Assembly (NCBI RefSeq): GCF_026151205.1
Contig: NC_087080.1
Span: 2,893,096-2,957,095, forward strand
DNA length: 64,000 nt
Origin: Bolinopsis microptera
Lineage: Eukaryota > Ctenophora > Tentaculata > Lobata > Bolinopsidae
Reading direction: 5' to 3'
In this document: one piece after another, positions 29,001-35,589 of the stretch
How the letters are laid out: each line of letters begins with the position of its first letter
Position numbering within the stretch: the first letter of the stretch is position 1
Translations under genes and position numbers: made by a program
Notes under the pieces: model-generated
What the model was told of the DNA's origin: nothing
What the model saw: the letters and a program-made list of their open reading frames with translations, nothing else
Database searches by the model: none

Positions 29001-32000
29001 TACGTATATTGACACCAAATATGAAAACATAAAAATATGCAACTTACCCAGTAATAGTAGGTGAAATTCTACGAACTTCGGACTTTTCTGTGACATCGTA
29101 CAAAGCAAGCAGGTCGACAGCAACAGGACGGTAGAACTCAACAATCGAAAGTTTTTTCTTCCTACCAGTGTTAGCTTCTTCGACGAGAAAGAGTAAATGT
29201 GATAAAACATGACGTAGCAGAGTTGGACGACAAGTCACAAGAGAATTGAAACGATCTGGTTTAACAAAATCTTCAAGTTTCATGGTGGGCTCAAAAGTTC
29301 ATAAAACTGGTGTTATTGATGCAGATGGCGTTGTTTTATTTATAGTTATATATTTATTGAATATTGAGGCTAATTGTGCATGGGAATTGTGAAGCAAAGA
29401 TATTGGGCACATCAAACGATTTTTTTGCAGGGCATTGGAACTTCGGTAACATTAATTTAGTTACCTTGAACAATGTATTAAAAGTGTCTATTGATCAAAT
29501 TAACATCATGAGTTATGTCGTTTAATAAGCTTAGGGGCTATTAAGGTCCAAATTGTTACGAAGCTAATTGTTCGATCAACCGCAAGTTACATGATTATAA
29601 CAGTTTAACACCCCGTCATGGGTGGGTAGCACTAGCACCAATTTGTCACTAAATGGCAATTCCAGAAAAAATGAATCCATGGGTTCTAATTATTATTAAT
29701 AGTATTAGTATCATAGGTAAATTCTCGTGCTTACTCATTACACAAGAAGAATTTATAGCGTGATGAATGCAGATTAGCATATAAAATTCACATGGCATGA
29801 CCCAATTCATGATAATATTATGTTAGTATGATTCATTACCTTGGGACCTCAGCTTTAAATTGCAGTATTTTGGCATCCCCCTGCATGTTCCAACAGGAAA
29901 ATAGCTATTCAATCAGTCAGAGTAGAATGTAGATACTGCGATCTCTGATATATATACAAACATAGCCCGAGCTGCGACTGTTCACCACTACAATTAGTAC
30001 ATGATAGTTAAGTGTCATCAAACAAATGATACGACGTATTCCAGGGTGATCTGCTGAAGACTCAACTAGTTTCGGCCTTTGAGGGCCATCCACAGGAGTG
30101 TCACCTCAAATTATTTGTTATATAGTAGTGTTATGTTGAAAGTATTCCGGGGCGATTGTGGCTACAAAACTCGATATTGGCTTGTTTTTTCCACCTCAAC
30201 GTCAGCGAAAGCTCTAACGATTAGTACATACTACATACCTCAATACACATTACGGCCGGTTTATATTACCATGACCCATGCGATCCTGAGGGCTATAATT
30301 AGTGAAAGGTGTTATCACGTGATCTCCGTCACATGACTTCTATCGAGTCACCATTAAGTATGAATCAGCAATTAAACTACTGCAATTACATATGCAGAAT
30401 GCTGGATCAGCGCAGATAATTGCCTGCATCATAGTAATTGTTCACCTAATCTATTCACCCAATGTTATTGGTTTTCACAAAGCTGTGTTAGGACCATTTT
30501 CAAAAATATTTTGCCATCTAGACTGTCACAATGTACGTTTTACAATGGTACAACCTCCATAAAAATCTACAAAAATCGGATAAAACCATCCACACTGCTG
30601 TCAGTTGTGTACAATGAGATAAGATTGACAAGCTGACAACTATGGTTAAGGTCTAACGTTTTTGTGAGGTAACTTTAACAACATCGGAAAGAAAGAATTG
30701 CCTTGAATTCCTGATAAAGATCAGGAAAAACACATTTATAGAACAATGTTCTTCTAAAAACTGTTCTCAAAAAGTTCGCACTGACACCTTTATGTTGTCT
30801 CTGCTCGAGACCTAACCATTAAAAGAATCTAAGCAGACTAAGCACCTTAACCACATAAAATATGTATATTATTTTACCTACTCCTTTTTAGAGTTAAAAC
30901 TATAGGTCCTCGGCATTTCGACAGCTATCGAATTGCTATGATTTATTATTACTATTTAATATACAACATGAAACGGGTATATAACTAAAAAGCATTCGCA
31001 CATCAGGAAGTAACAACGTATCTATGTCCGTCCTGCCGTCCCACGCAGGTCTCTACGGAGTCTCCAGTCTCCAGATCCAGGTGGGCTGTGTTATCTTCAG
31101 ACTGAAGTCCCCGGTGGTGCCCTCCTGGCTGGAGGCGGTGGAGGTGGACATGGAAGCGTCTGGGGTGAGTGTAGAGGTGGTTCAGCCAGCTGCTGGGGTC
31201 TGGTTATCTGATAAACAACAGGTTAGAATTACTCTCTTTCCAACTCGGTCAACAGGTTCAACCTGCTGCTGGGGTCTGGTTATCTGATAAACAACAGGTT
31301 AGAAACTTTCTTTCCGCCTCGGTTCATCCTTTAAGCCGTAGTACATTTATATTACATTACACTGGAGCTTACGCAGTCAACACAGTGTAATTTCATCCAG
31401 TATGCGCCGCGTACGGCTACATAGGCGCGCGGCGCAGACTGGAGGAAATTACAGCTCGATTCAGTGTAATGTAATATGTATGTCCTACGGCTTAAATTTA
31501 ATACACAATTTTAAACTCTCTTTGTTGTGATACATTATTTTTCTTTGTGGTTGTGTTGGAAGTTTCACTGTGTATACCTAGTATTCCTTATTTTTCATAT
31601 AGGCTGACGTTTAAAACCTCCCAGTTCTGTACTCTAGCTATCAATACTGACAAAGCTAACGTTTAAAAACCTCCCAGTTCTGTACTCTAGCTATCAATAC
31701 TGACAAAGCTAACGTTTAAAAACCTCCCAGTTCTGCACTCTAGCTATCAATACTGACAAAGCCTTCCACTCGTTGAGTATCAGTATCAAAACTGCGACTG
31801 CTGGACTGGATCTAATCCCTGTGGAAAATGGAACATACTCTATAGAGGTATGATTGTGATAACGTTAATCCAGTGCCTCTACGTACTTGTTTGCATTTAT
31901 CAGTGTGAACTTGAATATTGAATAAAAGTCTACGGATTTCCCTATTGAGTGTCTACAAGTTCTGTATTTAACGATCTAATCTATCTTTTTCAATTCAGGG

Positions 32001-33119
32001 AGAAGAAGAACAAGGCCTGTTCACACTGCAGAAGACCGGGGAGACTTGGACTCTTACTTTACCAGCTCTACTTTCAAAAAGCTAATCCACTTACCTGTAC
32101 CAATGATATGTGACAGCAAAGAGTACTTTTGTCAGCATTTGCTTGATATATCCTGGATAGCAGGAAGTATCTCCCTCCTCCTCACTTTCTATCAACCTTT
32201 CCTCGTTCAGACAAAATACAGGTTCCAGGGTGAGCTGATGTATCTTATATCTGAGTGTACTTCTAATCTACCCACCGATATGGTCTTAACAGGGTGTCAC
32301 CTGGAGAACCCTGGTTCGTTCAAGAGTATCATGCCCTTTGCGGAGAGGAACTTGGTGCCAAAACAAAAGTATTGTTACATCTGGAGTATGGAAAAGTCTG
32401 CTGGCACATTTCCAAAAGAAGCTAAAGTTGAGTTGGAGTACAAGTTGCCAGGTTCAGCTGAGTGCTACTCTTTCATCTCTCCTGTTGAGATTCGTCCAAA
32501 GGACCCTCACTTTTCTGTGTCTCTATCCTGTCTGACCAGCGTACCACGTGAGGGTGAAACGTGTATGTTCGAGGTTAACATAGTGGCTCAGAAAACTGTA
32601 GCTTCCAATCATACCGAAGATAAAAGAATCTGGAGGCTGCTTTACGGCGTTGATTCTCAAAACGGGGAGTGGGCCGTCTGTGGGTACAAGCGGCGTCAAA
32701 TAGATATCGTTGAAAAGGTGACTTTTAGAGTAGAGCTGCTGGCACTCACAAAAGGGCTGCTTGAATATCCTAAAATCTTACTATGGGAATACAAAGATCC
32801 TCAACTCCAAACCACTGGTAACAGTCGTGACATGCTTTACATCACGACTGACGAACCTGACACCTCTGGAGAACTTAAGTCGTTGTCCTCCAGAGAGTCA
32901 GACCCGCTGATGGTACGATCCCCGAGTACCACGAGGAAGCGATCTATGACCACAATGCCTCGGGCAGAGAAGGTGGACTACACGGGGGGCAAGGAGCGGA
33001 TGAGGGTGGTGAGCTCGATCGTGCTGAACACTTTGACGAGCGAGAGTATCGCGGAAATCCCCCCTCACAGGATGTGCCTTTATAATGCACTGTCGTTGGT
33101 GGAAGTGTGCCCAGCATAG
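5131..33119 (+). CDS. TRAPPC10: TRAPPC10, trafficking protein particle complex subunit 10 (17 exons recognised, N-terminus missing)
   Basis: Exons: 5131-5221, 5569-5706, 5886-5993, 14495-14564, 16573-16795, 17148-17247, 17711-17806, 21172-21231 (weakest), 22428-22569, 22912-23145, 23767-23895, 25989-26158, 26306-26434, 26621-26855, 31049-31221, 31731-31847, 31999-33119. All junctions keep phase with AG/GT borders. The order and sequence follow animal TRAPPC10: VKEQLTLW, RIRNDFGSQKAD and EEDFNLYNYISAKEQL (N-terminal half), PEGALVVWVYIGCIELL, then the C-terminal beta-rich part with NGEWAVCGYKRR. About 1,112 codons are seen; the family is near 1,250, and roughly the first 130 residues are not found. 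TRAPPC10 is a core subunit of the TRAPPII tethering complex at the Golgi. The last exon needs one extra A near 32072-32076 to stay in frame. About 16 family residues have no match between 26855 and 31049, although the phases agree. Confidence 0.88.
5994..6054 (+). repeat. Duplicated 5' splice donor of TRAPPC10 (30-bp tandem copy)
   Basis: The last exon bases CACTCACGAG plus the donor GTAAT are repeated 30 bp downstream, where the donor reads GTAAGC and is closer to consensus. The flanking cttttgttac is duplicated too. Splicing at the second donor (intron from 6024) would add ten in-frame residues without a stop. This is the only decoy copy I translated that stays open. Confidence 0.75.
6144..6235. 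repeat. Hairpin with two perfect 29-bp arms
   Basis: The arms 6144-6172 and 6207-6235 are exact complements (AAGCGATATTTC... / ...GAAATATCGCTT) around a 34-bp loop. It looks like a small MITE or foldback remnant in a TRAPPC10 intron. Confidence 0.85.
6512..7952 (-). CDS. Small C2H2 zinc-finger protein nested in a TRAPPC10 intron
   Basis: Three exons on the minus strand, 7952-7815, 7215-7117 and 6934-6512, all phase 0 with good GT/AG borders, encode 219 residues. Exon 1 (MQQKKQHKLEDR...) looks helical and coiled-coil-like. Exon 3 carries one C2H2 finger near the C-terminus, C-x2-C-x12-H-x4-H (FECTFCGEEF...HVIEEH). An acidic Ser/Glu linker and a KEKRK basic patch precede it. The start at 7952 is the first Met; an AG just upstream (ataaccag|gcATG) leaves room for a 5' non-coding exon. 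It runs antisense to its host gene. Nucleic-acid or protein binding is inferred from the finger; the target is unknown. Confidence 0.72.
7953..8484. other. TRAPPC10 intron: poly-C tract and AT-rich DNA
   Basis: Contains an uninterrupted run of 29 C at 8066-8094. Otherwise nothing is recognised. It would be the 5' flank of the nested C2H2 gene. Confidence 0.5.
9060..10960. repeat. ATTATTATTAATGACGGGT minisatellite arranged as nested palindromes
   Basis: About 1.9 kb of 15-21-bp units (trinucleotide ATT runs plus AATGACGGGT). Orientation flips three times: forward 9060-9744, reverse about 9760-10060, forward 10063-10195, reverse 10212-10950. The inner segment is bounded by inverted copies of TTGTACAAGTCACAAATAAT. 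The array fills the Polinton-like element and its inverted repeats run into it, so most of the element could fold on itself. Confidence 0.9.
11141..12356. mobile_element. Third-level nested TA-flanked transposon (1,216 bp)
   Basis: It is inserted into the right inverted repeat of the Polinton-like element. The ends CCTTACTCGGG / CCCGAGTAAGG are complementary and are flanked by TA at 11139-11140 and 12357-12358. The uninterrupted target is visible in the left inverted repeat (GAAAGTAAGC). Subterminal sequence (TATGACTGG..AAAA..GACCGGGAAAAATATGGCGG) also recurs near the right end. An internal hairpin lies around 11880-11995. It is probably a decayed Tc1/mariner-type or other TA-targeting element. 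Confidence 0.78.
11438..11748 (-). pseudogene. Decayed ORF inside the nested transposon
   Basis: On the minus strand an open frame (FLAHEVSKLCHYFMVHGGL..., then LADKMKVLLRQQYNFEFDG... and an Asn/Asp-rich tail) runs about 100 codons with one TGA in the middle. The composition and acidic tail look like the end of a real protein. I cannot assign it. It may be the remnant of the element's own transposase or captured sequence. Confidence 0.35.
12859..14494. other. TRAPPC10 intron without recognised genes
   Basis: AT-rich intronic DNA with a 26-base poly-C run at 14093-14118. A GC-richer patch at about 13065-13170 is followed by a short TTG repeat near 13182-13196; this could be an old short retroposon, but I see no tail or target duplication. 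No ORF of note. Confidence 0.4.
14896..16587 (+). repeat. 37-bp minisatellite made of repeated TRAPPC10 splice acceptors
   Basis: Roughly 45 copies of a 37-bp unit containing GCTAACCCTAACCCC, TGCCCCAG and GTCTGTACGAAGAA. The last copy is the real acceptor and first 15 bases of the exon starting at 16573. Every unit therefore carries a branch-point-like CTAAC, a pyrimidine tract, CAG and exon sequence. CTAACCCTAACC also matches the animal telomere repeat CCCTAA. Some units carry an extra CCAGCTAACC. Because 37 is not a multiple of 3, splicing to an upstream copy reaches TAA in the next unit. Confidence 0.95.
17429..17710 (+). repeat. 21-bp minisatellite ending in a TRAPPC10 splice acceptor
   Basis: About 13-14 copies of CCCCCAATAACCCAGTTACCT. 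The final TTACCTCCCCCAG is the acceptor for the exon at 17711. Units with CCCCCAG repeat the same pyrimidine-tract-plus-AG several times upstream. Confidence 0.9.
17807..20434. other. TRAPPC10 intron with degenerate repeats
   Basis: No gene recognised. It holds a decayed TIR-like sequence at 18588-18620 (TACAGGATGGGCCAGAAGAG, similar to the 767-bp MITE ends) and a diverged direct copy of the following 100 bp at 19165-19270. A short hairpin has arms CACGAGGGTGAAGG / CCTTCACCCTCGTG near 19508-19583. Three imperfect tandem copies of an 80-120-bp unit (ATGATCACCTTATCA...) lie at 19668-19960. Confidence 0.55.
20192..20335. repeat. Foldback/MITE-like hairpin
   Basis: The 19-bp arms 20192-20210 and 20317-20335 are exact complements (GTTTTCTTGGGTAAATTTC). 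They are extended by ATCCCGTTTGAT / ATCAAACGGG inside, and CCTATTTCTATG is repeated outside. It lies just downstream of the pipsqueak-type gene. Confidence 0.8.
20435..20839 (-). CDS. Pipsqueak-type helix-turn-helix protein (pogo/Tigger-like N-terminus)
   Basis: A 134-residue ORF on the minus strand, nested in a TRAPPC10 intron. Residues about 15-50 (AVEEVLSSRMTVLHASKYFAV..STLYSRLRGR) fit the psq helix-turn-helix found in Pipsqueak proteins and in the DNA-binding part of pogo/Tigger transposases. Residues 66-100 are helical and hydrophobic, and a second motif near the end (EEWYRSFRERN) resembles the second HTH of these transposases. No DDE catalytic domain is in the window. The ORF end contains ACA|GTAAGTAAG, a strong splice donor, so the true protein may continue in an exon I did not find. 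It is either a host gene derived from a transposase or a remnant. Confidence 0.62.
   Translation of the reverse strand: MPKDYELKKPPVDKDGLKKAVEEVLSSRMTVLHASKYFAVKKSTLYSRLRGRLVQKTFHPSDAEEHYIVLLLQYYNDLGCHMGQEQTLDLIEEYVKNHRPPTPVINLRPDEEWYRSFRERNKEKLTFRTTVSKN
21242..21320. repeat. 17-bp hairpin
   Basis: Perfect arms TTGATGGTAGTCATGTA (21242-21258) and complement (21304-21320), immediately after the weak TRAPPC10 exon at 21172-21231. Confidence 0.7.
21883..22420 (+). repeat. Poly-C/AACTATTAATTGT minisatellite abutting a TRAPPC10 acceptor
   Basis: About 20 units of 20-35 bp alternate a C run (6-20) with AACTATTAATTGTTT or AACTTTTAATTGTCT. The last unit becomes AACTATTAATTGTTTCCCACAG, the acceptor of the exon at 22428. 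Each unit thus resembles a branch region plus pyrimidine tract. Proline- or glycine-rich ORFs read through it are artefacts of the repeat. Confidence 0.92.
22790..22880 (+). mobile_element. 3' end fragment of the retrotransposon also seen at 43.8 kb
   Basis: TTTCGGCCCATTTTATATG, then TTGCTGTACATTTGTATATTTG and GTTTCAAA match 43835-43907, where they sit directly before a poly-A tail. Here the tail is (AAATC)n-like. It is a short 5'-truncated insertion in a TRAPPC10 intron. Confidence 0.7.
23165..23565. repeat. Dispersed repeat, two tandem partial copies
   Basis: The motifs TTGGAATNTT..TTGTAAAGTTA, CTATGAGGGTAATCCT and TTATACATCTTGAATT occur here (about 23170-23300 and 23356-23560). They recur at 56240-56530 and in weaker form at 21690-21770. 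An uncharacterised interspersed repeat; class unknown. Confidence 0.55.
24310..24317 (+). promoter_or_regulatory. TATA box of the nested homeobox gene
   Basis: TATAAAAG, 75 bp upstream of the ATG at 24393 and preceded by GC-richer DNA. Its position fits a core promoter inside the host intron. Confidence 0.6.
24393..25259 (+). CDS. Homeobox transcription factor, divergent class
   Basis: A single-exon 288-residue ORF nested in a TRAPPC10 intron, same strand as the host. The homeodomain is at residues about 218-277: F8, L16, an aromatic at position 20, and recognition helix IALWFQNRRAKDRR with W48, F49, Q50, N51 and R53. VPPRT before helix 3 and DRR after it are unusual for ANTP or PRD classes, so I do not assign a family. 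The N-terminal 215 residues are Pro/Ser/Leu-rich, as in activation domains. The ATG follows a TATA box at a normal distance. It likely acts in the nucleus as a sequence-specific regulator. Confidence 0.88.
   Translation: MQTTSKPFFLPGMYQYLGSGPEPQFYTSPLPSPPLSTGSPSSCTVGDLSEDFSSGYDMVPSLQPLMDMKMSNLYNLPLGQLMSSLSRPTPDNNISVRLAGTRSEKTPSWEQHLPGLPTFGELPLVPDLSLLSDLPDLATLPGLSSLIPTPYMSASMLPCSADSMVPNVNCSAFSSTSISPCPSPPPCSSPSTKPLSFTQSHYSLPSHTQSRAGPLKSDRRNRTKFTAEQLEYLELEYHKLEFAVADRKMEIAKETGVPPRTIALWFQNRRAKDRRDQMKRAQNYSGEL
25260..25988. other. 3' flank of the homeobox gene within the TRAPPC10 intron
   Basis: AT-rich. A short GC-richer stretch at about 25790-25880 has no supported gene. Nothing else recognised. 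Confidence 0.4.
26816..27041 (+). repeat. 62-bp tandem copies of an exon end and splice donor (TRAPPC10)
   Basis: The last 40 or so bases of the exon ending at 26855, with its donor GTCAGT, are repeated three more times. Potential donors lie at 26856, 26918, 26980 and 27042 (the last is GTCGGT). Reading past the first donor reaches TGA after about ten codons. Confidence 0.93.
27232..27431 (-). mobile_element. Short retroposon (SINE-like) insertion, minus orientation
   Basis: A 200-bp insert is flanked by a 13-bp target duplication TTTTATGGAGGTT (27219-27231 and 27432-27444). It begins with a T run and TTTAAATAAATA-like sequence, i.e. an A-tail on the minus strand. The unbroken target is present in the inverted copy near 30555-30570. 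No coding capacity; the source RNA is unknown. Confidence 0.78.
27985..28345 (+). pseudogene. Fragment of a non-LTR retrotransposon ORF1
   Basis: An open stretch reads VVEEPDISRNVIVFGLSEGS... and EAYRIARKS, the same pattern as the ORF1 at 42.7 kb (RSKNLIVFGLKEEE...TRVGWKR). It has no start, no stop in the right place and no downstream ORF2. A decayed piece. Confidence 0.65.
28429..29283 (-). CDS. Unknown 160-residue protein, three exons, nested in TRAPPC10
   Basis: Minus-strand exons 29283-29048, 28779-28584 and 28479-28429 join in phase (GG|gtaagt; ttacag|G; CAA|gtaagc; ctgcag|GCC). The protein starts MKLEDFVKPDRFNSLV and has a leucine-rich helix (RHVLSHLLFLVEEA), a basic KIRIINIKLR segment and a short Cys-rich end. 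I recognise no domain. The last exon is the least certain. It lies between the arms of an inverted repeat, so it might be transposon cargo instead of a host gene. Confidence 0.45.
29284..30336. other. TRAPPC10 intron, nothing recognised
   Basis: AT-rich sequence inside the inverted-repeat segment, upstream of the small minus-strand gene. No ORF or repeat that I can support. Confidence 0.35.
31180..31331 (+). repeat. 76-bp tandem duplication spanning a TRAPPC10 exon end and donor
   Basis: GGGGTCTGGTTATCTGATAA plus ACAACAG|GTTAGAA occurs at the true exon end (donor at 31222) and again about 76 bp downstream. The exon tail, donor and adjoining intron are duplicated. Confidence 0.9.
31335..31491. 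mobile_element. Hairpin MITE, copy 1 (157 bp)
   Basis: Ends GCCGTAGTACATT / ATGTCCTACGGC with long complementary arms (ATTACATTACACTG.., TGCGCCGCG / CGCGGCGCA). A related 160-bp copy is at 53617-53776. It sits in the TRAPPC10 intron between two duplicated splice boundaries. Confidence 0.85.
31603..31760 (+). repeat. 53-bp triplicate of a TRAPPC10 acceptor and exon start
   Basis: Three copies of a unit reading GCTAACGTTTAAAAACC, TCCCAG, then TTCTGTACTCTAGC and ATCAATACTGACAAA. The third copy supplies the acceptor (31730) and first 30 bases of the exon 31731-31847. Each unit holds a CTAAC branch-like motif, pyrimidines and CAG. Splicing to copy 1 or 2 reaches TAA within the next unit. Confidence 0.95.
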
Positions 33120-33349
33120 AAACATTAACTTGCAAAACTTTGTGGTAGATATTTAAAACTTCAGATCTGTCTTATTGTTGTGGACTTTATACCACGATTG
33201 ATAATATAGATTTTGCAGAGAATACCGGATACATTTTAGGTTGATCCGAGAGGCCACAAGTTTTGTATATTTTCCGACATTTTAGAGCGAAAGGCTGAGC
33301 CTAGATGGTCAACGGCGAGTTAATGATGGTTGGCTGATTACGTAAACTC
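33120..33349 (+). other. TRAPPC10 3' UTR and flank
   Basis: AT-rich sequence after the TRAPPC10 stop. No clear AATAAA was seen. Confidence 0.4.
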
Positions 33350-33357
33350 TTCTTTAA

Positions 33358-33390
<33 letters not shown>

Positions 33391-34726
33391 AATGGATATT
33401 TTTTTGTGAAACTTGATTTCGAGATAGCAGTTGACCAAAAAACTAGGACCAGTGACCAAACTTTTGAGGGGGTCCCGGACCCCAACCGCCAAACGGTGCC
33501 CGCGGGGCAGCCACACCCATATTTGGTCCAAATTAGGCCTAATTTAACCAAATACCCTTAACATGCCCAAAACCCAGATTTTAGGTGCTCTACTTGTAGC
33601 TAGTGGTCTCCTGAACTCGTATATGAAATTTCATCAAGATTGGACAAAAAATGACTGAGTTATGAGCCAAAAACCATATGCCCATATTTGGGCATACGCA
33701 CCAAATTTGGTAGATGTCGTCCCATAAATTGGTCAAATATCAATATTTTTGAATGAAACTTACTTTATATGAAAGGTAAGCCTAAACTACATATTCCCTA
33801 TGAGTTATAGCTTTATATCTGTTTAAATGTGGATACTAAGGCGAACAAACCACAAAAAATGAACTAAATTGCCCGTATCTTGGTTCGCGATATTCGCGGA
33901 ATTGATTTCATTAAAATTGTAACAACTCAATCAGTTTTCAAAATTTTTCCATGAAATTTTTGGAATCGACTCAAAATCGCATTTCCACCTTATTTTGAGA
34001 ACAGATTTTTGATTTAGGCCTCAAAAAAAATTTGGGCGGCCAAATTCTGAATTTTTCCGGGAAAATTTTGGAATTTGGCCGCCAAATTTTTTTGGAGGCC
34101 TAAATCAAAAATCTGTTCTCAAAATAAGGTGGAAATGCGATTTCGAGTCGATTCCGAAAATTTCATGGAAAAATTTTGAAAACTGATTGAGTTGTTACAA
34201 TTTTAATGAGATCAATTCCGCGAATATCGCGAACCAAGATACGGGCAATTTAGTTCATTTTTTGTGGTTTTTTCGCCTTAGTATCCACATTTAAACAGAT
34301 ATAAAGCTATAACTTACAGAGAATATGTAGTTTAGGCGTACCTTTCTTATAAAGTAAGTTATATTCAAAAATGATGATATTTGCCCAATTTATGGGACGA
34401 AATCTACCAAATTTGGTGCGTATGCCCAAATATGGGCATATGGTTTTTGGCTCATAACTCAGTCATTTTTTGTCCAATCTTGATGAAATTTCATATACGA
34501 GTTCAGGAGACCACTAGCTACAAGTAGAGCACCTAAAATCTGGGTTTTGGGCATGTTAAGGGTATTTGGTTAAATTGGGCCTAATTTGGACCAAATATGT
34601 GCGTGGCTGCCCCGCGGGCACCGTTTGGCGGTTGCGGTCCGGGACCCCCTCAAAAGTTTGGTCACTGGTCCTAGTTTGTTGGTCAACTGCTATCTCGAAA
34701 TCAAGTTTCACAAAAAAATATCCATT

Positions 34727-34766
<40 letters not shown>

Positions 34767-34774
34767 TTAAAGAA
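33350..34774. repeat. Giant inverted repeat capped by poly-G and poly-C
   Basis: Two arms of about 700 bp (33350-34055 and 34069-34774) are nearly exact complements around a short centre near 34060. The outer caps are TTCTTTAA + G31 (33358-33388) and C38 (34729-34766) + TTAAAGAA. Diverged one-arm relatives occur at 56535-56700 and 60063-60096, so this is a dispersed foldback family. No coding potential; no clear target duplication. Confidence 0.92.
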
Positions 34775-35589
34775 ATTGTTATCTCTTAGGCCGGACACGC
34801 AGTGTGCAGGTAATAATTTCTGCATCTTGGCGATATATTTTCGTGCTGGGGAAGAAGTCACATTCACAATGCCAAGTTTCCTCTCTCAGTCGGCGTATGA
34901 GATTTAGGGCTTATTTCCCTTTCCTTGTGACCACAATTGGGCATGCATCCAGAATGGGCACCCAATTATCATAATTTCGCTCTTTTAAAATCCTTGAAAT
35001 TCTTGACACCTCTTGCTCTTCCTTGTTTTAGGAACCGTAAGCATCATCATTACAATACACTCCAAGTTATAAAAGTATTGAATTTGAATAAAATGATTTC
35101 GATTTTTGTGTTTTTGATTGACAAGTATTCGATGTTAAACTTTGATTATGTAAATTTGTTTTAAATATTCACAAAAGGATACGCAGTCTTTAAAATTGTC
35201 TTTTAATATTTAGTAAAGAATTGAAAAAATCACATCAGTTTTCTTGACAATTATCAGCGTCTACTGCAATTGTTGAGAAAATCTTAATTTAGTATATAAA
35301 ATCTAATTAAAAGCGGAGTTGAGTTTACTGCAATTAGGCACAATGTAATTCACAAATGGTTCTACAGCATTCATTTATCAGTTTTGCTACAAACAATCAC
35401 AAATCAACGCCTCGTTTTAAGTTGGCCCTGACATCTGTGGATTATTTCTGACAATTCGGAGACACATCCAGTGCACAGTTTACTCCATGTCGAATCTTTC
35501 TTTCGTTCATTTCTTTTTCTTATTAAATTTTAAAATGAACAAACTTAAAAATGTACATTTCCCTGGCTACCAGTCCCGTCATCTCCCAG
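34775..35589. other. Intergenic, nothing recognised
   Basis: AT-rich, between the giant palindrome and the 3' end of the minus-strand gene. It may include that gene's 3' UTR. Confidence 0.35.

Larger units (their letters stand above)
27183..30600. repeat. Inverted repeat pair enclosing a 2.7-kb segment
   Basis: The left arm 27183-27670 (minus the 200-bp retroposon) and right arm 30337-30600 are inverted copies of about 260 bp, estimated over 90% identical (for example ATGATGCAGGCAATTATCTGCG and its complement). The outer ends GTGTGGATGG / CCATCCACAC are followed by partly matching sequence. No clear target duplication. It could be a long-TIR transposon or an inverted duplication. The enclosed segment holds a retrotransposon fragment and the small unknown gene. 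Confidence 0.75.
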
